Positions 12,001 through 25,500 of a stretch of DNA of 64,000 nucleotides are shown here, in pieces. Source of the stretch: Montifringilla adamsi (Eukaryota > Chordata > Aves > Passeriformes > Passeridae). Every line of letters begins with the position of its first letter. Position 1 is the first letter of the stretch. Both the position numbers and the translations under genes were made by a program. Under the pieces are notes generated by a model, which saw nothing but the letters and a program-made list of their open reading frames with translations, searched no databases and was not told where the DNA came from. The stretch is from assembly GCA_017590115.1 (NCBI GenBank), contig JAGGNK010007448.1, positions 5,000,815-5,064,814 of the forward strand, read 5' to 3'.

Positions 12001-15000
12001 TCCTGTCTTTAAGCAGCAAGGTTAATGCTGGAAACTGAGGCATAAAAAAGAGTGAAACACATGTGCAAAACATATGCATTTAAATAGTTCCTTATCTGGG
12101 TTCTTTTATTCTGGCACAGGAGCACATTGTTTATGTCACACTGCAACAGTTTTAAACCAAATTCAGACAGTGGTGTTTCAGTCTGGAGCAAGCACTCCCC
12201 TAGCTGATATTATGCTGCTGTAGCAATATTGTTTTCGTTGTGCCATTCAAAGTAGTAAAATCTCCCTGTTTTGGCAAGAGCTCAGCTCCATAGCAGACAC
12301 CTCAGCAGCCACAGGGCCAGGCTGCAGCTCAGTGGCACCCATGGCCACTCCATGCCCAGCTCTGTTCTCCCAGGAAGGAAGGAGAGATGGGGCAATGCTG
12401 AAAGTTGTGACTGAACTCTGCAGCAGCGTAAGTACAGTATCAGTCTATGCACACTCATATTTTCCTTGGCAAGCCACATGACTGTAAACAGCAAAATATT
12501 CTGGCAATCTTCTTTTTTTTTTTTTTTTCGGCCTTGCCTGAGCAATGAGTTTTCCCTGCACATCTCTCTTCTGATCTGATTGATTCAGCATGTAGCAGAG
12601 CTATTTTTCTCCTTTTTTCATTAAAGAAAATTGTAAGCCCCCCTGCCTTCTTGTTATATTTGACATCTTTGTCTCTAGATGGCAGAAGGCTGTTTCCAGT
12701 GGTTGCTGACCACAGCTTCTTGGCATGTGCACAGGCCTCAGGGATGTAGTGCCTAGCTGGAGAAAGGCAGACAACTTTCCTATTCGCAGTGATTCCCACA
12801 AAATAGAAGTGTTGAATCCAAGCAAGCAATAGCTCATGTCAGCTCAGTCCTTCGTGCTGTAGGGAACTGGTACAGAAGAGCTGAAATGCTGGCTCTGAGG
12901 TCAGCAGCAGAATTTCTGTTGACTTAAACAAGTCTCCCATCTCTCACTTTAGATTTTACCAAGCACCTTTTTACCTTTTCTGTTCACCAGGAGTTGTAAA
13001 CCCCCATAGGTCAAGGGAGGTCTTGGAGGACAGTCTCCCAGTGTAGTTTTCCTGCTCTGTATGCTGTGTTCATTTCAGTTTTCATTGCTGCTGATGGGTT
13101 TCCAGATAAGTGTTGTCAGCATTGGCTGTTGCATTCCACTTCCCTCAGATTTGCTTTTCTCAGACAACCAGTGTTTGTAACGTACAGGGAAACAGGCAGG
13201 AGAGGACAGCATCCTCTCCCTGTCTGCTTCATCCCTGTCTCTTAAGCTCCCAGGTACTCCAGAACATGCCCATGCTGTCCTTTGTATTCTGGTGAGCAGA
13301 GAAGGGGACAAAGCACTTTTGCTTTGACTCCCAGTTTGAGCTCTTCCTGTGCGAGACAGAGCATGGCAGGACAGGGAAGAGAAAGCTGCTTTGGGAGCTG
13401 GTTGTAGCAGGGAATTGGGGGGCTTAGAGGAGCACAGGATCTGTCCAAGAATGAGAGAGAACGTGTCACACCACCGTGTTCTGGCTCTGGCTCAGTACCT
13501 CCACTCCCTTCCCTACAACTGTCTGAAGTCTTCCAAACTTGTCTCGGATATAATGAGATGAAGTCGTCTTTTGTGGTGACTTTTTCCTGTAGTAAACATG
13601 GCCTTTCACAGCCCTGGGGTGTGGGCTGGAATGAGTTTGGAAGCGTTTGCTCCTCTGGCAAGCTGAAAAGGAGTGAATTCACCAGGCATCTCCCATCAGC
13701 TCCATTAAGCATCTGCATGGGCTCCAAGAGGCTTTGTGCTGTCCAGCTATCCTGAGAGGAGGGTCCTGTTAGTAGACAGCACTAAATAATTCAAATGGAT
13801 TGACAATCCATTTTTTATATAGTCCCTGCACTGGGTTTGTGAATTAGGGGTTTTGGCCTCGTTGAGCTGTGCTGGTGTGGCAGGAGTGGTTTGGATGAGG
13901 ACAGGCAGGCTGGTTGTCCCACACGTCCCCATGTCCTGCTGCTTTCCGAAGTGCTGCACGGGGTGCAAGGGGAGTGGTTTGTAACTGGCTGTCTGCACCA
14001 GGGAGCCTCAATAACTAACACTCATGTTTGCCTCCTCTTCTCAGGGTTTTCCTGGTAATTTTGGAGAACGAGGACCTCCAGGCATCGATGGGAACCCTGT
14101 AAGTCCATAACGTTTTCCTTTCTTTTTTTCTTTTGCAGTAGACAGCAGACTGTACTGCCTCATGCTAGTTAGAGATGAATGAAGCTTTTAAGCTTGGTGG
14201 CAGCTGCTGGCTGATTTTGTCCCTCTTGCAAAAAAAAATGTACATCCCTGCCCTACTGAAAATTCCAGTGTTTGGTTCCTGTAACTGTCAGGTCATTTGC
14301 CGTCAGCTTTCTGTCTCCATCTCTTGCCTTCCCTGCACCTCAGTCATGACAGGTACTTTCTTATCCAGAAGATGTGGCTAGGAGAAAATAAAGAGAAAAA
14401 GGGAAAAGGATGTTGCTCTGACAGAGTAGGCAGTGTTGGACCATGTTGTCCACACCACTGGGCACTGATTCTCTGCTCCAGTGTCTGGGAGCACTGAGGG
14501 TCAGACTCCACAGCCCAAGCTGCTGCCTGCCCCATCCCTCAGCCAGCCCTGGGACTGCATGGGGAATACATCTCCAGTCTCCTGAGTTCTTGCCCTTCAG
14601 TCTTCATCTGACCCCTGCTGGCTTCCTAAGGGTGGGATGTGTCTCCTGGGAATTGGGTCAGGATGGTCACAGAGGTCATTTAAGCAGCTGGGTGCTGATA
14701 AAGTTGAATTTGCTCTGCTCTTGTAGCAGTAAACTGTGGGGATGTGCTGTGTTTGCCACTGCTCACAGAACATGTCCTCGTGGTTTGCAACAGTTCTCAG
14801 ATATATTAATTATCCTAAATTATTTTCTGAATTACTTTGTTGGTTCTCCCCGAATTAGCATGAGAGCAGCACTGATTCATCTTTGAAATTCCTGCTGCCT
14901 TGGTTATTCACACATAATCCCCGTGCTGCTCTGGGGTTTGACGGGATGATTTGTGTGAAGTAACCCACTCCACATGTGCCTGCAAGCTCCCATTCCTCAT

Positions 15001-16476
15001 ACATGCAGCATAAAAGTTATTTTCACAACCAGCTCCAATCACCAAGCCAAGCTCAGCTACAACTCCAGCCTTTGTGGGAATTCAGCACAAGAATCATAAA
15101 TGCAGTGAACTGAAAGAATGACGTTCCCAAGGAATACTTCTGCAGGATTTTTCCCATCCTTCAGTCAGCTTAAGCTATGGGTCAGAGTGGAATCAGTATT
15201 CCCAAAGTAGAAAACTTTCTGACTGTACTGCTATTTCCAGCCAGCCCACCAGGAAGAGCAGGAATCCTGCAGGACAGGAAGACTTTTTTTTTTTTTTTTT
15301 CTCCCTAAATAACTTATTTTGTTTTCTTTTGAATATGCAAGTTGTCTAAGCCCCATTCAGAAGATGTTCTCAATGCCAGTCAGCTGAATGGCTGTTCCCA
15401 GAGCCTGGGAGAGCAGCAAATGTCCCGTTAATTCATCCAGAAGGATTGCTCCTCTTTCATCTTATCAACGGCTCTTAAATATTAATGTGCCTTGGCGATC
15501 GCAGAATGAAAACAGACTGTTTGGGCTGACTTAAAGGGAGGTTCACAGGGTCACAAGAGGAGGCACAGACGCAGAAAAATGCCAGAAAGTCTGTTTGGGA
15601 GCAGACAAAAATGTAGGTTTGGTAGGTGGGGTGTGCAGCTGAGCTGTAGGCCAGGCTGCCACATCCTCCGTGTGATGCCGGCTCGCTGGGGAAGGCTGGA
15701 GCCACAGCCTCGGATCTCCTCTCCATCCCCTGCGGGCACGGCGCAGGCTCCTCCAGCCCCAGGGGCATTCCTCCCTCCTGCCAGCTCGCTGAGAACTGTG
15801 GAGCCATGCATTCCAGATCCCAGTTCCCCCGGAGTGCTTCAGCCACTCCAGTTAGGCTCTTAATCACGGGAATTAGACGTGGGAAAGGGCTGTTCATTAA
15901 TCTCATTCTCTCTTGTCCCAGTGCCCGGTCCACGCGCTGAAAAAAGGAGAATAGAGCCTGATTTCCCTCACAGGTCAGGGACTGATAGCCAGGAAAGGCC
16001 ACTTGTAAATCCTCCATTTCCTAGACCAGGGAATGGCTCAAATTAACAACTAGTCCTGTCCACATCTCTCAGGGGAGTCCACCCCCTCCTCTTCCAAGAG
16101 GAAATCCTCTTCTGTTAGCTGTGAGGTCATGCATTTCCACATACAGCCGTTCTCCTGGGGAACAGCAATATGACACAAGTCAGAAATCTGGGAAATGCCT
16201 CTTGGAGCTGGTGGGACCAAGAGCTGAGCATCCAGCCAGCCTGCAGCCCAGCCACCCTGGGAGCCTGCAGAGCTTCCTGGGGAGCCAGGCCAGCGTGCAG
16301 CTCCTGTGCTCAGCATTCCTGGGATACTCCCTCTTCTTCCTGGGCCAGTAATGCCAGGCCTTGGCTAAAAGCTTGAAGCCGACCTTATAACAGTAGCTCT
16401 GAGGACACAGAAATCCCACCCATGAGGAACAATTGCTCCACAGATGTCCCAAGTATGCAGGAAAGGAGGAACTGGC

Positions 16477-16519
<43 letters not shown>

Positions 16520-19500
16520 CAATTTTAGGCTGGTTGAGATTATGAAACGCTTTTTTGTGTGTGTGCTTGCCTAATAGTCCTTTACTCCACTTCCCATAAA
16601 ATAAACACACGTAACCCTTTACCCAAGGAGCCCTGAGCACATGCAGTCACGTTGCGTCCCCTTCTCTCTCCTTCTTCCACTAGGCAAATCTTTCCATAAA
16701 AGGGGAGCTATATTGCACTGGAGGGGCTCCACCAGATGTGCACCATAAACTGAGCAGGGCTGTCAGAGGAAGTAGCCTGCATGATGCAGAGCAGGGGCAG
16801 GACTGTCTGAGTTAACGGGAAGTTCAGCATTTCCAATGCACTTGTTTTGAGAGGCCCTGCTGGAGATGGAGGTGTGGAAGAGCAGGTCCTTGCCCTGGCA
16901 AGCAGCTCACTGTTAGCATGGCCAGGGAGGCCACCAAGGGGGACACGGGACAGGCTGAGCACCCCGTGGTTGCTGAGCTGCTCAGGGACCTGGGTAGGTG
17001 AGCTGTGGGGGTCTGGCAGAGCTTCTCTGCTGTGCTTCACTTGGAGATGCCATCAGGCACCCGCCAGTGCTTCTGCATGTCTTTGGAGAGCTCACACAGA
17101 GAAAGCTTGTGGTGAAGCTGAGAAGCCAAACCAGCTCCACAAGCCCCATCAGCAGTCTGACCCTTGGAATGATGACTCCAAGGTGCCAAATACACTCCTA
17201 GGAGCCATTTTCCAGCACCAGAACCTGCCATACCCTCATCCCAAACTACCCAGTTTCACTTCCATGCAGGTCTTCCTTTCCCTATGAGTTTTATTATTAC
17301 AGAACCACTCCCAGAACTCACCCTTCCCAGTGCTAAAGCAGCAGCTTTCCTCTCCTTCCCACCTTAGCCTTGCTCCCCCCATGTTCCCTACTCCCTCTCC
17401 CTGCCAGTGGCTGGATCTCACCAGGGGCAGGCTCCCACCTCTCCCCTGCACAGTGAAATGTTCCTTTCATCCAACCTGCTCCTGGGAGGGAAGGTAGCCC
17501 TGGGAATAACTGCCCAACAACACAGCCTGTGTCTTCCCAGGATGTGCTCACAAGTGCACTCCTGAAAATGGAAGTTCTGGATTGCTTTGGAGGAGAAAGG
17601 GGCTGGGGATGGAAGGAGGGATGGAAGGGGAGGGACGGTCTTTTCCCTTCCCTCAAACCCTTGAAACACTGAGCTGCCTTTCAGTCTGTGCTTGTCTATA
17701 AAGTGTTCTGTAACCATGTGGGTTTGTCTTTCCTTTTAGGGAGAATTGGGAGCCCCAGGTCCTCCTGGAGTCCTTGGACTCATTGTAAGTACAAAAACAA
17801 ATGGAAATCTGGCTTGTCGGGCTTTAACCCTTTCAACCTGCCTAACTACACACAGATTTTCTTCTTCCTGTGAGCAGGATGACTGTTTGCATGGGGGAGG
17901 TGTGACATCTGGGGAGAGAGGAGGTTTCCTGGTGGATTGGGAGGTGGAGGAGGGCAAACCCTTTCCAAGCAAAAGGAAACAGATTAGAAGGCTGTTGTTA
18001 GTGTCCTTTTTTTTCATGATAACTTGCCCTTTTGATAACATTTGCCAGGGTATTTCTTCAAAGATGCAGCATTCCTTCCACACCAGGATCTCTTAAAAAG
18101 CAAGTCGCTGTAAGCAGTGACCTCAGGGACACACAGTTCTTGTTCACTGGAGAGTCTGAGGGCAGGAACACTCTGTCCTCTGGGTAGACAGGAATTTTAA
18201 AAGCATTTTCACTATCCCATCACTAATCCAGGTAATTTTACTCAGCCAAATTCCACCCTTCATTATACTTTTCCCCCAGCAGGAGATAAATGGCTGTAAG
18301 GATGGGTGGCAGCTCCTCCTCTGGCAGCCGTGCTGGGGGTTAGTGAATGCCCAGCTGAACATAGTATGGTTTATTTTTAGGTCTCAGCACTTGTTTTAGG
18401 TTATTCCCTTCCACGCACAAAAATTGGTAGGCTCTGTTACTATTACAGCATTCTCTCATAATGATTCCTCCTCAGCTGTGACAAACCATGGAAACTTGAC
18501 TTGCAAGGAAAGGTTAAAACCTTTCCCTTCTGCCTTCCCGTAGCTTAAATTACAGGAGTGTGTGTCAGCTTAGATCAAGGCCTCCATTGCACTAGGCAGT
18601 GCACAAATCCAGAAATCTTGCATTCCTTGAAGGAACAGAAGGGAATGTGGTGGAACACCCATCTTGGAGATGGCAGAGGTGGATTCACAGGAAGGTTTTC
18701 CATGGAACCACAAATTAGGTCTGCTTCCCTTCATTAGTGGAGATGAAAGTAGCTACTTTAGCCATAGCAGCAGAAAGGATGTGCTCCTGTCAAAAAGCTG
18801 GAAGATGAAGATTGCTATTTAAAACAATACCATTGAAGGCATAGTCCAGATTGGATTCTATTCCTCCTTGCTTTTGGCAAGATTTATTGCCATTATCTCA
18901 CAGACATTGTGTTTGTTAGAAAGCGTAAGGTCAGAGGTGGCAAATGTGATCATGGTCCTTCTAGAGATGATGGAGTCAGTAGCTGCCTGTCCTCCCCTCC
19001 ACACTGGCCTAGCCAAACTTCAAACTGAGATTCAGGTCAAGCTGAGTCAGATCTTGTGTCCCAAGGTAACATGCATCTCCTGAATTCAGGCTGCTGAAGC
19101 ATCTCTCATGGGATAGAGCAAGAGTGACCCATTCCACCCTCCTGGGGAGAAGGGAGCACATCCATCCTGCCTTGTCCTCCCTGTGGAGGACAGCTCCAGC
19201 TCCTTCCCCAGGGTGTGCACACTGCAGGGCATGGAGAAGGTGACACATGGCCCCCTTTCAGTCCCTTCCTTGTCACCTGCAGCCACCCCAGGGACCAGCC
19301 AGGCTCTGGCTGCCTCACACACCCTGCAGAGTTTTTTCACAGTGTAAGAGAGGCTGAAGAGCAGAATTAGGAGTAACTAAAGCCTCTTGCTCTCCTAATT
19401 AACCATGTGGGCAGAGCTCTAAGTAAATGCATTTCTACAAGCAGCCTTTATGCTAGGAGGTATGAAAAGGGCTCTGTTGGGGTGGCTGCAGCCCAGCTCT

Positions 19501-22500
19501 CTCTGCGTGACCGCGGGCCCGGGGCTGCGGCTGGAGAATCGCTCCTTCAGGGAGCCTGCCCTGTTTATTTACACACTGAGGCCAGGCTGGTGCACCCTGT
19601 CACTGCCTCTCTTCATGGCAGGGAGCAGCCAGAGCCCATTTCAACACCAGCACTGAAGGGTTTCTGTTGTACATCACACATGGGTGCCCAGAGCAGCCAG
19701 AGCTCTGCTGTCCTCCTGCGTTAGACGGAGTCCCAGCACACAATGCCACACTGACTTCTCACTGCAGCAGGATGAGACCCCTCTGTCCCCACCTCCTGCT
19801 TTTTCCTCTCTTTTCTCTGAGTGCTACATTTATTTAGGGGCTGTCTGCACATTCAAAGAGCCTTGACTCATGCCAGGATGCTGCTTCTGTTGATGTCAGT
19901 AGTGCATTTCTTCAGGGATACTGAGACTGGATATCAGAGGAATTTCACACCATGTGCAGAGATCTGTCAGGTTTGCACCTAATGACTGTGGTCATTTTCT
20001 TTCTCTCACTAGGGTGACATGGGCCCTGTTGGACCAATCGGCTATCCTGGACCAAAAGGATTAAAGGTGAGGGAATCTCTGAGCTCTCATCCCTCCATAG
20101 TGGGGCTGAAGGTTGTTCTGTTCCTCCTTGGGGCAGTGGTGACTGTCCTGAGAGAAAGGATGGGCAGCAGTGATGTTAGACACAACATCCCACTGGTGCT
20201 CTGCAGAGGGTGTAAGTCAATGGAGAATTCCAGAACCATTTTTCCCACATGAAGAATGTGTGATGGAGCACACTTTGGGAGCAGTCTGGCATTGGACCTT
20301 GAGACTGTTCCAGGCCAGTGCTGTGGGTCTGAGCCACCAGCCCCATCAGCAAACAGCAATGTCACAGACCTGAGCAAGTCTCCACCATGGCTCAACCTCA
20401 CTCTGAACTTTCTTTTGTTTCAGGGGCTGATGGGAAACCCTGGAGAACATGGACTGAAAGGTGATAAGGTGATCTGAATACTCCCTTATTGCACTGTGTT
20501 TTAATTTGCATGTGAAACCCCCTCTCTAGTTTCCTATTCAGCATCGTTGTGCTGGTTCCACCCTGGCCATCTATACCCCATCCTCTCACTCTCCCTCCAT
20601 TCATGACACTCTAGTTTTGATTTTTCTTTCTTTGATATCTGCCCCTCCCCTTTTCCATGGAGTACAGATAAATTATGCTCAGATCCTCTTTGGAGCTCCT
20701 GTCTCCCACTGATGATGACAGTAACTATACAATTACCTGGTGTTCCACTGTTTTTATTTGTTTACATGATGGGGTGGGGAGGAGATGATCCAACACGGAC
20801 AGTGAGTTTGCATTAATGCATTTGGGGGGAAGATGAGGTGTGAAAAAGCAACCCAAACCAGGTGGATCCCCTGGAAAAACTGTTTTGTGTTTGATACCTC
20901 TGCTCCTGTTCAAGGAGCCTCACCTCAGTTCAGCTTCCTACTGGGAGGAAATTGCCTTGTCCTAAACTGACAAAAATCACTTTAGAAAAAGCAAAATGGA
21001 GAGGGGCCTTGATTGCAGTGATTTAGTGGTGCTGGCACAAAACCACACAGCTTCAGCTAAATCAGCATGAAGCTGTGTGTGTAAATGTCTCACTGTCACG
21101 AGAACCCTCCTCCTACAGATATTCAGCTGTAGGATTTATTTAGTCTGAAGGAGTGGGAGGTGCAGTTATTTATTGCTGGCTCTGATTGCTCAGGAGGGCA
21201 GTGGAAAATGACCATTAAGTGTATTCTCCTCCTCCTGTCAGATGTTTTATTCTCTTCTTAGATGTTTGCTTTTAGAGAATGATTTAGCAGCCCGAAACTG
21301 CACAGGGGGGGAAGTAGTGTCAAACCAGTGATTCAAGTCTTCTTATACTATAGCGGCTCTTTGCCAGGACTCCTGTGTCTGCAATTTCCATTTTTCCCTT
21401 GTGCTGCTTTCCCACTTCTGTTGAGAGCAATGACAAGGCAAGAGAAGGGCTTTTACTTTAGGACAAGCTTAAGATGTTGTAGCTGGTTTCTGGACTAAAC
21501 CCCAGATCCACAGACTCCTCCATCCACTCCTTGGGAGAAATGGTTAAATATCTTAAGAACCACCACGATCTATATCATTGTTTAGTGAAATTAACCTTGT
21601 TGACAGTTCAGTCTCCATCACTTTCCAGACACTGCTCTGCTTATGCCCAGACTGCTGTCACAGTAACCAAATGGTTTGTGGCTCTCTCTGGAGTTATCCT
21701 TACAATACTCCCAAGTGCAGAATTATCCATCCTCCCAACAATCCCAAACTCCTGAGGTACAGGAAACCTTTTCCTCCCCCCCAGCTGCCTTCCCCTGCAA
21801 GCTCCAGGCTGCAGGTCATCCTGCCTTCCTGGGTTGATGAAGATTTAATTGGGTGTCTGCAAGCTCCTATTAATCCTATCTGTCCTGGTCACATCCAAAA
21901 CACGTGGCCTTGTACAGCTTTGTCCTGTAGCTGAGGAAAACTCCCTTCAGTCAGCAGCAGTCAGATGGATGCTGGCAAAACCTGAGAACAATGACAGGGT
22001 GGCTGGATGTTTGTGTAGGCAGCAGGAATGTCGCTGGATCTGCCACCTCAATCCACCTGGGAGAACATCCTCACATCACGTGGCCAGGTGTGAACCAGAA
22101 TAAGGGACAGCATCTCATTCCTCCAGCAAAAATCACATCTTTTTATCTAGAAGCTAGACAGGCAGATCCTTCTGTTTCCATTCCTGTGTTTTCACAGAGA
22201 CAAGGAGAGGGGAAGAGAGGGTTGTATCTGCTCTTACAGGGAGAAGTGGAATTACTGTGTAAGTGAAATAGAGAGTGGTGTTGGGAAGACCACGTGGGGT
22301 GATGAGTGCAGGGGAAAGGTGGAGGAAGCAGAGGAAATCCCAGCTACTTGTTCTCACAAAGGAGTTTTATGAATCAGGACATCTGTAACTTGTGGAGGAC
22401 ATGGCTCAGGCAAATACCTCTGGAGTTGTGTGGCGTTAGCTCCCTTTGCATTGCTAAGCAGGAAGTCTTGGGAACAGAGACTTCCAGTTGAGGAAAATTG

Positions 22501-25500
22501 AGGGGATTTTGCAAAACAACCTCCTCTGCATCCCACAGACAGCAAACACATCCCACAGCTGTGCATTTGGTCCCTTCTCTTGTAGCCCCTCTCTGTTTCT
22601 GTTGGGTTACACAGGGCCTCAGGGTGTCTGAAGCTGCATTTCTTTTTATAGGTGAAACATGAAGCACAGGCAACATCCCATGGGCAGAGGCTGTTTGTAA
22701 TTTCAGATCCTGCATTCCTTTTCCTGCCCCGTGAACCAAGTCCTTGCAGGCCCATTTCATCATCTCAGCATCTCAGTTTTTAATAACAAACATGCCTGAC
22801 CTCTTTCCTCTGTAATTTTTCCCTCATATTAAGGACACAGATCCCAAGTCCCAGTTGCAGGGCAGGTAAAAGGTGATGCCCCAGTGCTCAGTTCTGGTTT
22901 AAGAGCTTGACAGCCATGGATGGACTGCTCATGCCATGACATTTTGCTGTGCTATCACAATAACATGTGAACATCTCCAGCTCAGGTTAAGTGATGAGTT
23001 TTGTTTCCCTGCTTACTTCTTACCCCCTCTAATGCCCATTTCTCAGAGTTGTTTGAAAACTGGTTTCACTGTCATGCCCCACTTTTCCTAAAGGTTGGAA
23101 ACAAAGGTTTGTTCCTGCGTTTTGCTATGCTCAGGAAACTCTTTTATTTTAGTAGTTATTCCTTAGTGTCCGAGTATTTCTTCTGAAACAGCATTTCAAT
23201 GGCCACTTGTACTCTCTGGGTAGAAAACTGCTTAATAAAAAATAGAATCTTTCTTCTTTGACCCTCAGAATTGATGATAAAGCCAAAACTCAGAGCCAAC
23301 CTGTCACTTCCAGAAAAGTTGTTTTCATGCTGCCTTCAGTTGGGAGCCAGAATTAAGTAGATTTCCGTGTTTTAAGCCTTGAACTACATAAAATAAGTAG
23401 AAAATTCAGAGAAGATGAGAGAAATCTGTGAAGGAGATGGGTCACACAGTAGATTTTTTGCCATTTCTCTTGTATCTAATACTTGGGTTTCTTCCGAACT
23501 GAAGCTGTGTAAAGAGCTGATTGTTTCCATTTTGCATTGCCAAAAAAAAATATGGAAAATAGTTCAGATGAAACAAAATGTTGGTTATTTAACTCAAATT
23601 AAAATATTTTAGGTTGAAAACCAAATGAGTAAAATCAATTTAACATTTTTAAGAGCAACATTTTAATTTTGCTATGTAAAAATATTTTGAAGATGGTTCA
23701 GTGAAATGTTCCGGGAACATTTACCAAAACATTTAAGCAAATTTAGCATGAATCCATGAAATGTTTCCATCATTGAATCTGCATAGTTCTTAATTTTTTT
23801 CTTATGAAAAATTGTCTTTGAAAAGTTTCTACCAACTCAGACCTGAACTGTCCACAATTTGATTATCCCCTGCATGTTACTGAAGTAGTTACAATTATTT
23901 CAGCTCTCTGATGGGTGAGAGTGGGTGGTTTTTCTGGAGTGAAGTGGACTTTCTCTGACATCTCTCTGTGGACTTTGGCTCTGTTGCAGGACTCCATATG
24001 TCTTCCATGTGGGCTATGTTTAAACATATAGCCCTGGAGTGGCTCATTCCCTTGCTGGGAAGCCAAGTTCATGGGACAGAGTTCCTCCAGCAGTTATTTT
24101 TGTTGGGTCTTGTCATTGTACCAAGTTATTGTAGTCATTCCTCCCTTGATTTCCCAAGTAGAATTTTCCTTTCTCTTCCCCATCATTGACTCATCCTTTG
24201 TTTAAGTAAATCACTAAATACATGAAGTTGGAAGGGGCATCAGGAGGTGATTTGGTCCAGAGCTGCTCACAGCAGGGCCAAGAGCCAATGCAAGGTAGCC
24301 CACTGCTCCTTGGAAAACCTTCAGAGATATTTGGCTTCCACCCAGGGAGTCAGAATCTGTTATGTTGGTCCAACTAGGGGACAGACAGACAGCTTGGTGA
24401 GGGAATACTGTCAGTGATGGGCTCCCCATCCCACTGAACACCAGCCAACCCCTCCCAGGGAATCTCAGCTCAGAGATTGGCAGTGAGGTAGTACTAAAGC
24501 ATTACCAGAAGTTGCTCTTGTTTTCTTATGAAAGAGGATTGATGTTTGATGTCAGGACTAGGATATGCTCACAGAAACCCTGAGGATTGTTTTCTTTTCT
24601 ATAGAGCCTTGTGAGAGAAAAAGGTTCATTCATTGAAAACTGAACTCTTCTGTTCAGCTGAATTTAACACTTCACCACCGTCATGGCTGCTGTTAGCCAG
24701 AGGAATGTGCTCTCTCTTCTTGCAGCTCCTATAGACACACAATGCTGGGGAATTCCTGGTTTTTGCTCTCCTGCAGTTTCCTTCCTCACCTTAGAATCAA
24801 GTTGGGAAATACACACTTTGTTCAGGGTGGTTGCTACGTTCAATGTGATCTGCAGCTTGGCAGCAGTTCAGTTCTGAGTGGAGCTGCTGTTGAGACTTTT
24901 GCTGTACAAAGCACCTTGGGCATTCATCAACCTGGGCATTTTGGCTGTTGCTGTTGCCTGTTTTAACTCTCTGGTGATGTGTACCCAGGGTGATCAGGGA
25001 AGAGCAGGTGTTCCAGGAGATATCGGCTTCCAAGGAGACAAGGTGAATGTTTTTCTTTTCTCCTTTGTTCTTTTCCCCTCACATAGCAGTGGCCACCAGT
25101 TATCTCAGCTCACCCACTAGGAGCTGGAATTAGCTGCATCCTGCTGTCAGGTTCCCCTGCTTGGATAGTTCCCATTTGTGCCTTTCTAAAATCCACATCA
25201 GAATATGGATTTTATAGTTACTCATAGTAAAGCAGTTCTGCAGGGTTTTTTTGTAGGGGCTGTGTCTCCTAGCAGAGGCTGGAAGTGATGGGATCCATGG
25301 GGATGTGTGTGAATGTGTGTGGTCCAGCGGCTGCAGACTCAGGAGATTTTGTCTGCTCAGTGCAGCAACTTAAACCCTGACCCAGGGAACCACTTAATGC
25401 TCTGTATAACTTCTGATCAAATGACTTCTCCCCTGTGATTTAATGTGATACTGACTGTGGCTGACAAATGTTGCACATAGCCCTGTGCTGCAGCCTGCGT

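Larger units (their letters stand above)
3626..14044 (+). other. COL27A1: COL27A1 intron 3 (10.4 kb)
   Basis: The largest complete intron here. It contains three old MIR-like SINE fragments (listed separately), T20 at 9572-9591 and T16 at 12513-12528. I find no Gly-X-Y exon, no second gene and no recognisable structured RNA. The open frames are scattered, short and overlapping. Confidence 0.85.
14099..17739 (+). other. COL27A1: COL27A1 intron 4
   Basis: A 3641-bp intron. It holds T17 at 15284-15300 and an A39 run at 16480-16518. The segment 15400-16050 has few runs and looks motif-rich (for example gcgatcgc at 15496), but I can name no element in it. Confidence 0.85.

Noticed and set aside
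16365..16640. Antisense frame with a long phenylalanine run
   Set aside because: It is translation of the A39 homopolymer read on the other strand.
19505..19543. Six CpG in about 40 bases as a CpG island
   Set aside because: Too short and isolated; only noted under intron 5.
20461..20468. Upstream donor of exon 7 as the real exon end
   Set aside because: It would give a 37-bp exon and shift the frame; the downstream site gives 45 bp and retains GDK.
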